This document shows positions 5,768 through 11,891 of a DNA stretch of 13,907 bases, piece after piece. A program made the position numbers and the translations under genes. Location: assembly GCA_011330835.1 (NCBI GenBank), contig DRPO01000359.1, positions 1 to 13,907 on the forward strand, read 5' to 3'. Positions within the stretch are counted from its first letter, which is position 1, and every line of letters starts with the position of its first letter. Source of the DNA: Gammaproteobacteria bacterium. Lineage in GTDB: Bacteria > Pseudomonadota > Gammaproteobacteria > UWMA-0217. The notes under the pieces are model-generated. The model saw only the letters and a list, made by a program, of their open reading frames with translations, searched no databases and was not told the DNA's origin.

Positions 5768-8029
5768 TCAGGCGGTGACGCGGCTGATCCGGATGACTTC
5801 GGGAATCGTCCGCATGCGCCGCATGATTTTAGCGAGGTGGTTTCGATCCGTCACATCGACGGTGAAATTGATGATGGTGGACATCACGTCGCGGTCGGTA
5901 ATGGAGACGTTGGTGATATCCCCCTGCAATCCGGCGATGACATTGGCGATGCCGGCGAGCACCCCGCGCTGACTCTTGGTCAGGACGCGGATATTGGCGG
6001 AAAAGACGCCCTCCGGATTGTCCGACCACTCGACCGAAACCACCCGGTCGCTGGCGACCTTGCCCCGGGTGACATTGGCGCAGTCGCTGCGGTGGATCAC
6101 CATGCCCTTGCCGGCGCTCAGCAGGCCGATGACCGGATCGCCGGGAATCGGCGAGCAACAGCGGGCGTAGCTGATGACCATGCCTTCCGCGCCCTGAATC
6201 ACCAGCGGCTGGTGTTTGTTGTTGTTCGCCGGCTTGCCGGCGGTCGGCAACAACTCCCGGGCCACCACGCTGGCGACGCGGTTGCCCATGCCGATATCCC
6301 GAAACAGGGCGTCGGCGGATTCGTATTGCAGCGACTCGACCAGCGCATCCAGCGAGCCGGCGGACACGTTCTCCAGCGACAGATTGGCGACCGCCAGTTC
6401 CTTGTCGAGCAAGCGCCTGCCCTGCTCGATGGCGTCTTGTTCCTTGAGGTTCTTCAGAAAATGCCGGATGCCATGCCGCGCCTTGGCGGTGACGGCGTAA
6501 TTGAGCCAGGCCAGCCGGGGGTGGCCGTTCTGGGCGGTAATCACCTCCACGGTATTGCCGTTCTGCAGCGGCGTGGACAGCGGAGTGAGTTCGCGATTGA
6601 TCTTGACCGCCACGCAGGTGTTGCCGATATCGGTATGCACCGCGTAGGCGAAATCGACGCCGGTGGCGCCGCGCGGCAGGGCCATGATGTCGCCGCCCGG
6701 CGTGAAGACGTACACCTCGTCCGGGAACAGATCGACCTTGACGCCTTCGAGAAACTCCAGCGGATTGCCGGTCTCCGCCTGCATCCGCATCATGCTCTTG
6801 ATCCATTCGTGCGCCCGGCGCTGGGCGGCGGACGCATTCTGGTCGCCCTCCTTGTAATGCCAGTGCGCGGCGATGCCTGTTTCCGCGATGCGGTCCATCG
6901 CCTCGGTGCGGATCTGCACCTCGATCGGCAGGCCGTGCGGCCCGAACAGGACGGTGTGCAACGACTGGTAGCCGTTGGCCTTGGGAATGGCGATGTAGTC
7001 CTTGAAACGCCCTGGCACCGGCTTGTACAACGAATGCAGGGCGCCCATCGTCAGATAGCAGGCGTCCACATCCTCCACCACGACGCGCACCGCGAAAACA
7101 TCATAGACCTTGGAGAACGAGATCTTCTTGTCGCGCATCTTGCGATAGATGCTCCACAGATTCTTCTCGCGACCGAAAACCCGGCAGTTGATGTCCTGCT
7201 CCAGCAGCCGCTGCTCGATCGTCGCCACGATCTTCTGGACCATCTCCTTGCGCTGCCCCTTGATGCGTCTGACCCGCTCTTCCAGCACGCGATAACGGTT
7301 GGGGTAAAGATGCAGAAAGCCGAGACGCTCCAGCTCGCGACGAATGCCGCGCATGCCGAGGCGCTGGGCGATGGGCGCGTAGATTTCCAGCGTTTCGCGG
7401 GCAATGCGGCGGCGCTTCTTCGGCTTCAGCGCTCCCAGGGTGTGCATGTTGTGCAGCCGGTCGGCCAGCTTGACCAGGATGACGCGCAAGTCGTGCGACA
7501 TCGCCAGCATCATCTTGCGAAAATTGGCGGCCTGCGCTTCTTCGCGGGACTCGAATTTCAGATTCGTCAGCTTGGAGACGCCATCGACCAACAGCGCCAC
7601 CTCCTCGCCGAAGGTCGTCGCCACCTCATCGCGAGTGACCGGCGTGTCCTCGATGACATCATGGAGTATGGCCGCGGCGATCGTGTCGCGGTCCATGCGC
7701 ATGTCCGCCAACTGGCGGGCGACATTCAGGGGGTGATAGATATAGGGCTCGCCGCTGGCGCGATTCTGCCCCGAGTGCGCCTCGGCGCCGAACAGATAGG
7801 CCTGGTAGACAAATCGAACGTCGTCCGGCTCCAGGTAGTCCTCCAGCATGGCGCACAGATCGCTGACCAGAAACCGCTCCGGCTCGGAAGTCAGAAGGCT
7901 CTGATTTTCGGACAGCGCCTCGATCTGGCGGCGCTCGCGACCCGCTTGCGAATGAGAACCGGACGAAGCGACTCGTCCCCGGCGTCGCCTGGGAAACCAG
8001 GCGTTACCAGTGAGTCGCTGCGTCCACAA
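5768..8029 (-). CDS. spoT: Bifunctional (p)ppGpp synthetase/hydrolase SpoT
   Basis: 753 residues (E. coli SpoT 702). Makes and degrades the alarmone (p)ppGpp. Domains: HD hydrolase (about 70-220) with H99 in YIYHP and H123-D124 in LHDVIEDT, so hydrolase is intact; synthetase (about 270-400) with GREKNLWSIY, FKDYIAIPKANGYQSLHT and EVQIRT; TGS (about 438-500, starting VFTPGG); helical/CC region with RCCSPIPGDP near 625; and ACT (about 672-753). Intact HD residues indicate SpoT rather than the hydrolase-dead RelA. The start is TTG at 8029, with GGAG at 8041-8038 and 8-nt spacing. The only downstream ATG, at 7849, has no Shine-Dalgarno and would remove about 11 residues that align with E. coli SpoT. 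Using TTG leaves a basic, probably disordered ~50-residue leader. The gene starts 13 bp after rpoZ. Confidence 0.97.
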   Translation of the reverse strand: MWTQRLTGNAWFPRRRRGRVASSGSHSQAGRERRQIEALSENQSLLTSEPERFLVSDLCAMLEDYLEPDDVRFVYQAYLFGAEAHSGQNRASGEPYIYHPLNVARQLADMRMDRDTIAAAILHDVIEDTPVTRDEVATTFGEEVALLVDGVSKLTNLKFESREEAQAANFRKMMLAMSHDLRVILVKLADRLHNMHTLGALKPKKRRRIARETLEIYAPIAQRLGMRGIRRELERLGFLHLYPNRYRVLEERVRRIKGQRKEMVQKIVATIEQRLLEQDINCRVFGREKNLWSIYRKMRDKKISFSKVYDVFAVRVVVEDVDACYLTMGALHSLYKPVPGRFKDYIAIPKANGYQSLHTVLFGPHGLPIEVQIRTEAMDRIAETGIAAHWHYKEGDQNASAAQRRAHEWIKSMMRMQAETGNPLEFLEGVKVDLFPDEVYVFTPGGDIMALPRGATGVDFAYAVHTDIGNTCVAVKINRELTPLSTPLQNGNTVEVITAQNGHPRLAWLNYAVTAKARHGIRHFLKNLKEQDAIEQGRRLLDKELAVANLSLENVSAGSLDALVESLQYESADALFRDIGMGNRVASVVARELLPTAGKPANNNKHQPLVIQGAEGMVISYARCCSPIPGDPVIGLLSAGKGMVIHRSDCANVTRGKVASDRVVSVEWSDNPEGVFSANIRVLTKSQRGVLAGIANVIAGLQGDITNVSITDRDVMSTIINFTVDVTDRNHLAKIMRRMRTIPEVIRISRVTA

Positions 8030-8042
8030 GGCGGTAACTCCG

Positions 8043-8291
8043 TCAGGTAAAGCTCAGGCCCGCGGCCTCGAACTCGTCGGCCATGGTTTTTTCCGGCTCA
8101 TCCAGAATATCCGCCGTGATATTGCCCGCAGCGATCTCGCGCAGAGCGATCACCGTGGGCTTGTCGTTTTCTTCTTCCACGGTCGGCTCGCTGCCATTGT
8201 AGATCTGGCGGGCGCGCTTGGCGGCGATCAGCACCAGATCGAAACGGTTGTCGATTTTCTCTTCACAATCTTCTACGGTTACGCGGGCCAT
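8043..8291 (-). CDS. rpoZ: DNA-directed RNA polymerase subunit omega
   Basis: 82 residues (E. coli omega 91). Omega helps assemble beta' and contributes to ppGpp site 1 on RNA polymerase. The N-terminus MARVTVEDCEEKIDNRFDLV and the following AAKRARQI are the conserved omega core; KPTVIALREIAAGNIT follows as in gammaproteobacterial omegas. ATG start, with GGAG about 5 nt upstream. It has its own likely promoter (8330-8359) and is followed 13 bp later by spoT, the usual pairing of a ppGpp sensor component with a ppGpp enzyme. Confidence 0.97.
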   Translation of the reverse strand: MARVTVEDCEEKIDNRFDLVLIAAKRARQIYNGSEPTVEEENDKPTVIALREIAAGNITADILDEPEKTMADEFEAAGLSFT

Positions 8292-8329
8292 GTTTTCTCC
8301 AAAAAAATGATGCCGGGTCTGGATCCTCT

Positions 8330-8359
8330 ATTGTAGGGGAGCCAACAGCGTTATGCCAA
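8330..8359 (-). promoter_or_regulatory. Sigma70-like promoter for rpoZ-spoT-ridA-recG
   Basis: Minus strand: TTGGCA (8359-8354), an 18-nt spacer, TACAAT (8335-8330). Both boxes match consensus at 5 of 6. The -35 lies in the last gmk codons and the gmk stop falls in the spacer. A start near 8323 would leave a leader of about 31 nt before the rpoZ ATG. This is the best promoter match I found in the window. Confidence 0.6.
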
Positions 8360-8980
8360 TAGCCCCGCCAGCATGGATCCATGACGCGCGGCCTGCATCG
8401 GCGCGCGGAGACGATTGGCGACCAGAATGGCCGAAAAATCGGCTGCCGCCTGCTCGAAATCATCGTTGATCACAAGGTAATCGTACTCGTTGTAATGGCT
8501 CATCTCGTCCCGCGCCTGCCGCATGCGATCACGGATGACCTCATCGCTATCCTGACCCCGCCCGCGCAACCGCTGCTCCAGAGCATCCCGCGACGGCGGC
8601 AGAATGAAAATCGAAATCGCATCGGGCCATTGCTTGCGCACCTGCCGAGCCCCCTGCCAGTCGATATCCAGAATCACATCATCGCCGGCGGCAAGCGACT
8701 CCATCACCGTGGATTTCAGCGTGCCATAGAAATTCCCGAAAACCTCGGCGTGTTCAAGGAAATCGCCCGACGCCAGCCGTTCGCGAAAACTGTCTTCATC
8801 GAGGAAATGGTAATCGCGCCCATCCTCCTCTCCCGGCCGAGGCGCGCGCGTCGTGGCGGAAACCGACTCGGTCACGCCATCCAGCATTTGCAGCAACGCA
8901 TGGATCAAACTCGTCTTGCCCGCCCCGGAAGGCGCCGAGACAATGAACAGTGAACCCTTGATTTTGCTATCCGATGTCAT
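8351..8980 (-). CDS. gmk: Guanylate kinase
   Basis: 209 residues (E. coli 207). Phosphorylates GMP to GDP with ATP, feeding GTP and (p)ppGpp pools. P-loop APSGAGKT at 16-23, GMP-binding SATTRAPRPGEEDGRDYHF at about 41-59, FGNFYGT, DIDWQGARQVR and the lid-region RMRQARDEMSHYNEYDY are all conserved. ATG at 8980 with only a weak upstream purine signal. It is the first gene of the minus-strand block; 59 bp separate it from rpoZ, and an internal promoter lies in that junction. Confidence 0.97.
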   Translation of the reverse strand: MTSDSKIKGSLFIVSAPSGAGKTSLIHALLQMLDGVTESVSATTRAPRPGEEDGRDYHFLDEDSFRERLASGDFLEHAEVFGNFYGTLKSTVMESLAAGDDVILDIDWQGARQVRKQWPDAISIFILPPSRDALEQRLRGRGQDSDEVIRDRMRQARDEMSHYNEYDYLVINDDFEQAAADFSAILVANRLRAPMQAARHGSMLAGLLA

Positions 8981-9125
8981 CTTGAAAACGCTGTCGTTGG
9001 TTACTCATCCGGAGTCTATACCCGTCCCCGACAAAAATCTTGTCACCTTTCGCGCTCAGAAATACGAGCCATCCATCCAGCTCACCGACAAGCGACAACC
9101 TCAAGAGCAATACCCAACCGCCTTT

Positions 9126-9172
9126 GCCGGCAAGATGCCGGCGCTCCCTGGGAGCGCCGGCGTCCCGCCGGC
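9126..9172. repeat. Nested GC palindrome between divergent genes
   Basis: GCCGGCGCTCCC at 9137-9148, a single T at 9149 and GGGAGCGCCGGC at 9150-9161 form a perfect 12-bp inverted repeat. Each side is flanked after a 5-nt spacer by GCCGGC (9126-9131 and 9167-9172). The layout resembles dispersed extragenic palindromes. It lies upstream of both flanking genes, so it cannot be a terminator for either. Confidence 0.8.
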
Positions 9173-9183
9173 CCACCGGCAAT

Positions 9184-9200
9184 GTCGGGCTCGGCCCGAC
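9184..9200. repeat. Second short palindrome, 7-bp arms
   Basis: GTCGGGC at 9184-9190 and GCCCGAC at 9194-9200 around a 3-nt TCG loop, 11 bp after the larger palindrome and about 112 bp before the psiE start. No T run follows. Confidence 0.65.
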
Positions 9201-9312
9201 GAGCCGCAAGACGCTCCCCCTTCCCCGCCCCTTAACCAGCTTACCGGAAAACAACACCCCGACCGACGACTGCGGTATAGTTCACGACTTCTCACAACCA
9301 AATCCGCACCCC

Positions 9313-9702
9313 ATGCACACCGATACCGTGCGCAAACTCATCCGTTTGGCGGAACACGTCATTCTGATCATCGTGATGGCCGCGACCCTGATCGCCGTCG
9401 CCCAGGAAATCCTGATCATCTGGGAGCATCGCGCGGTGCGGCTGAGCGATCTGCTGCTGATGTTCCTCTATCTCGAAGTAATCGCCATGGTTGGCATCTA
9501 CTACGAGGAGAACAAGCTGCCGGTTCGGTATCCCATCTACATCGCCATCGTGGCGCTGGCGCGATACATCATTCTGGAATCGAAAAGTCTCGACGCCATC
9601 AGCATCCTCGGCATTGGCGGAGCCATTCTGATCCTGACCATTTCCGTTTTCATCGTCCGATATGGCCACGTCAAGTATCCCTGGAAAGGCGAAGAGGATT
9701 GA
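9313..9702 (+). CDS. psiE: PsiE-family phosphate-starvation-inducible membrane protein
   Basis: 129 residues (E. coli PsiE 136). An inner-membrane protein of unknown biochemical function, named for induction under phosphate starvation. Four predicted helices at about 13-35, 46-64, 75-90 and 98-117. FLYLEVIAMVGIYYE (51-65) and the later RYPIYIAIVALARYIIL segment resemble the PsiE family. ATG at 9313 puts the N-terminus where the family begins; no clear Shine-Dalgarno precedes it. I saw no convincing pho box upstream, so phosphate control is not shown here. It is followed 74 bp later by the M48 protease gene on the same strand. Confidence 0.88.
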   Translation: MHTDTVRKLIRLAEHVILIIVMAATLIAVAQEILIIWEHRAVRLSDLLLMFLYLEVIAMVGIYYEENKLPVRYPIYIAIVALARYIILESKSLDAISILGIGGAILILTISVFIVRYGHVKYPWKGEED

Positions 9703-9776
9703 CAGGACCTAGTTTACAAACTGTTAAATCCTTTGAATCGCTTGCCATCCCCGGATTTTCATCCTAACTTTCAGGC

Positions 9777-10640
9777 ATGGCCTATTCGAGTTACCCTCGT
9801 CGCGCTCCCCGAACCTGGGGGCGCCGCCGCCGAAGCGGCTTCAGTCTTCGCTGGCTCCCCATCGTTCTGTTCGCCGGCTATTTCGCCTACTACTATTTCA
9901 GTCACCAGGAGACCGTGCCCCTGACCGGCCGGCATCAACTGGTGGATATCGACCGGCGGCAGGAGATGGCGCTAGGCATTCAGTCCTGGCGACAGATCAA
10001 AAGCCAGTCGCACATCATTTCCAGTGGTCACAACGCGGATGTCATCCGGGAGGTGGGAAAACGGATCGCGAAAGCGGCCTCCGAACAGGATCCGGGGTTT
10101 CAATGGGAATTCAACCTGATCGATTCCGATCAGTTGAACGCTTTTTGCCTGCCGGGGGGCAAGGTGGCTTTCTACGCCGGCATTCTGCCCATCGCGAAGA
10201 ACGCCGATGGCGTCGCCATTATCATGGGCCACGAGGTGGCTCACGCCATCGCCCGCCATGGCGCGGAACGCATGGCGCATCAGAAGCTGATGCAGTTCGG
10301 CACAATGGCGGCCAGCATGTCCATGGGCGACATGGGTCTGGGTACGCGCCGGGCCATTCTCGGCGCGCTGGGCGCGGGCGGGCAGTATGGCATCCTGCTG
10401 CCCTTCTCGCGCAAGCATGAATCGGAAGCCGACTATATCGGCCTGATGTACGCCGCGAAAGCCTGTTTCGACCCGCGCGAGGCGCCCAGACTGTGGCGAC
10501 GCATGGAGAAGGCCACGGGCGCCAGTGGGCGGGCCTCCGAGTTCGCCTCAACCCATCCGGCTCCGGAGACGCGGATCGCGCAGTTCAAGGAGTGGATGCC
10601 CCGGGCCATCGAGGTCTACAACCAAAACTGCGCCCGATAA
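9777..10640 (+). CDS. Membrane-anchored M48-family zinc metalloprotease
   Basis: 287 residues. M48 peptidases degrade misfolded or misassembled envelope proteins (relatives: YcaL, LoiP, BepA, HtpX). HEVAH at 152-156 gives the two zinc histidines and the catalytic Glu; ESEAD at 215-219 supplies the third ligand; THPAPETRI (about 260) is the usual C-terminal signature. One helix at about 25-41 (LRWLPIVLFAGYFAYYYF) follows a very basic N-terminus, so the catalytic domain should be periplasmic with N-in orientation. It has no lipobox, unlike LoiP, and no TPR domain, unlike BepA. ATG at 9777 has only a close, weak AGG. It lies between psiE and a dodecin-family gene, 36 bp upstream of the latter. 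Exact subfamily not assigned. Confidence 0.9.
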   Translation: MAYSSYPRRAPRTWGRRRRSGFSLRWLPIVLFAGYFAYYYFSHQETVPLTGRHQLVDIDRRQEMALGIQSWRQIKSQSHIISSGHNADVIREVGKRIAKAASEQDPGFQWEFNLIDSDQLNAFCLPGGKVAFYAGILPIAKNADGVAIIMGHEVAHAIARHGAERMAHQKLMQFGTMAASMSMGDMGLGTRRAILGALGAGGQYGILLPFSRKHESEADYIGLMYAAKACFDPREAPRLWRRMEKATGASGRASEFASTHPAPETRIAQFKEWMPRAIEVYNQNCAR

Positions 10641-10661
10641 CCGGCGCGCCAACCCTGTCCA

Positions 10662-10668
10662 AAGGAGG
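10662..10668 (+). promoter_or_regulatory. Strong Shine-Dalgarno of the dodecin-family gene
   Basis: AAGGAGG, 8 nt before the ATG at 10677. Among the clearest ribosome sites in the window, suggesting a well-translated small protein. Confidence 0.8.
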
Positions 10669-10676
10669 AAACATCC

Positions 10677-10883
10677 ATGTCCATCGCCAAAGTCTCTGAA
10701 ATCATCGCCACGTCCAGCGTCAGTTACGAAGACGCCGTCGCCCAGGGCGTCAAGCGAGCCACCAAGACCCTGAAAAACGTCAAATCCGCCTGGGTCTCCG
10801 ATCACACCGTTGCGGTCGGCGACGATGGCTCAATTACCGAGCACAAGGTGCGCATGAAGGTGACGTTCGTTCTCAACGATTGA
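10677..10883 (+). CDS. Dodecin-family small protein
   Basis: 68 residues, the size of dodecins, which form hollow 12-mers that bind flavins. The order beta, helix (SYEDAVAQGVKRATKTLKNV, 16-35), beta, beta with KVTFVL near the C-terminus fits the fold. By eye alignment to Halorhodospira and mycobacterial dodecins, the flavin-stacking Trp (NVVW in the former) corresponds to S37, and a Trp occurs two residues later (W39). The conserved Gln of the central strand corresponds to K57. This matches a sub-group carrying SAWV/SAWI, whose ligand may not be a flavin. It has a strong Shine-Dalgarno, lies 36 bp after the M48 gene, and its stop codon opens a 9-bp hairpin. Confidence 0.88.
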   Translation: MSIAKVSEIIATSSVSYEDAVAQGVKRATKTLKNVKSAWVSDHTVAVGDDGSITEHKVRMKVTFVLND

Positions 10884-10907
10884 ATCCAGGATCTGGAGCC
10901 TGGATTC
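10882..10907 (+). terminator. Hairpin overlapping the dodecin-family stop codon
   Basis: GAATCCAGG at 10882-10890 and CCTGGATTC at 10899-10907 are perfect 9-bp arms with an 8-nt loop. The stem begins inside the TGA at 10881-10883. No T run follows, so it may be a 3'-end stabiliser or part of a repeat rather than an intrinsic terminator. Confidence 0.45.
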
Positions 10908-11069
10908 CGGGTCCTCGCTCCACTCGGCTCGGAATGACTATATTTCTCGCGATTGAGAATACCCCGTTCTTCGGGGTCTGGATTCCGGGTCCGCGTTACC
11001 GTTCGGCGATCGCCCGGCCTGCTCGCCTATCCCGAAGCGCGCGGGGTTGGAAAACGGGCGGCCACGTGG
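10884..11069. other. 186-bp convergent, repeat-rich intergenic region
   Basis: It separates the plus-strand dodecin-family gene from the minus-strand PilZ gene. It contains repeat copy B, the 15-nt direct repeat at 10978-10992, and small hairpins TTCTC-GCGATT-GAGAA (10944-10959) and ACCCCG-TTCTT-CGGGGT (10961-10977). No T-run terminator is visible on either strand and no gene is supported. Confidence 0.6.
10904..10938. repeat. Dispersed palindromic repeat, copy B
   Basis: Compared with the reverse complement of 165-199, 31 of 35 bases agree; all four differences are transitions. Its arms are no longer perfectly paired. A 15-nt piece of the same family (CTGGATTCCGGGTCC, 10900-10914) is repeated exactly at 10978-10992. 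Confidence 0.75.
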
Positions 11070-11783
11070 TCAAGCCAGGGAAGCCCGCCCGACGCGGCAG
11101 GCGTTCCGCTGCTTCTCCAGCACGTATCGATCGATAAGGTTCTGGGTTCTGAGATCGGTCTTGCCAAACATCATGCCGATATAGGCTTCGTCTTCCGAAG
11201 CCTTGATGTGAACCACCCGAACCGCGATTTCCACGGCCTCTGACGCTTCGGGAAAAACCCATGTCAATGTCGCCTCATTACCAGCGCTCAGCCTCCCGTC
11301 CACCGCCGACGAATCCATGACAACCCGGCACCCGCTGAAAGAGATATCGGCCAGTTGCCCGACGTCTCGCCAATCTCCAAAGGACAGTGTCACATCGAAA
11401 TCGGGATCGTGTATGGGAACCCGGACGCTTTCCCGTTTTTGCATGTAGAGCAGTTCATCCGGAACGGGAACCCTGAGAATGTCGGAGGCGAACCACCGTC
11501 CATCCGCGACGTCGGATCGCAGCGTCATGACCAGCGGGACGCCGCGCAGGACGCCGCTCACCTGAAACGGTTCGCCATCATGCAGCCGTTCATCAATGCG
11601 TGGAACGCCCACCAACGAGAAATAGAGCACGTCGCCTTCCGGATCGACTTTCAACAGGGTGGTATGCCACTCCTCTTCCATGCCTTCCAGAGTCACCGTC
11701 AGGCGCGTCCGCTCGAGCCGCAATCCATTGAGTATCGAAATCACCCTGGCCCGGCTGTCGACGCGAAAGTCCTCGTTTTCCAT
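11070..11783 (-). CDS. YcgR-like PilZ-domain c-di-GMP receptor
   Basis: 237 residues (E. coli YcgR 244). An N-terminal YcgR-type domain (about 7-110, starting FRVDSRARVISILNGL) precedes a PilZ domain (about 113-225). The c-di-GMP motifs are both present: RxxxR as RESVR (117-121) and DxSxxG as DISFSG (146-151). Such proteins slow flagellar motors when c-di-GMP rises, or act on other surface functions. No flagellar genes are nearby, so the target is not shown. ATG at 11783; the only Shine-Dalgarno-like bases are a G7 run just upstream (11792-11786). It is probably transcribed alone: it is convergent with the dodecin-family gene and 108 bp from the channel gene. Confidence 0.88.
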   Translation of the reverse strand: MENEDFRVDSRARVISILNGLRLERTRLTVTLEGMEEEWHTTLLKVDPEGDVLYFSLVGVPRIDERLHDGEPFQVSGVLRGVPLVMTLRSDVADGRWFASDILRVPVPDELLYMQKRESVRVPIHDPDFDVTLSFGDWRDVGQLADISFSGCRVVMDSSAVDGRLSAGNEATLTWVFPEASEAVEIAVRVVHIKASEDEAYIGMMFGKTDLRTQNLIDRYVLEKQRNACRVGRASLA

Positions 11784-11891
11784 TTCCCCCCCAACGCAAA
11801 TATTCTATCCAGCCCGGATTCTACCGACCCCGAAGCATCTTCCCGAAGGGTATGAGCCAAACTCGGGTGTAGGCGCCCCGGAGAAACAGTC

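Larger units (their letters stand above)
8981..9312. other. 332-bp divergent intergenic region between gmk and psiE
   Basis: No supported gene. It must contain promoters for gmk (leftward) and psiE (rightward). The gmk side has a TATAGA-like -10 around 9017-9022 without a good -35. The psiE side has TATAGT at 9276-9281, also without a good -35. The middle is dominated by the palindromes at 9126-9172 and 9184-9200, and a 5-bp hairpin GACAA-AAATC-TTGTC lies at 9030-9044. Open frames crossing this region are compositional. Confidence 0.6.

Noticed and set aside
3744..5972. 742-codon plus-strand open frame opposite recG and ridA
   Set aside because: It runs across two genuine genes and their junction and is rich in Gln, Arg and His as expected of an antisense frame.
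7051..7849. ATG at 7849 as the SpoT start
   Set aside because: No Shine-Dalgarno, and it removes residues that align with the start of E. coli SpoT; TTG at 8029 is better supported.
5837..8050. 737-codon plus-strand open frame opposite spoT
   Set aside because: Antisense shadow of SpoT, with no recognisable domain.
8981..9312. Pho box upstream of psiE
   Set aside because: No pair of TGTCA-like repeats at the proper spacing was seen.
9711..9722. AGTTT-AC-AAACT inverted repeat and TTTACA (-35-like) before the M48 gene
   Set aside because: No matching -10 at the right distance and the arms are short; could be chance in an AT-richer gap.
10880..11137. Plus-strand open frame after the dodecin-family gene
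   Set aside because: It is made of repeat sequence and overlaps the end of the PilZ gene; no coding evidence.
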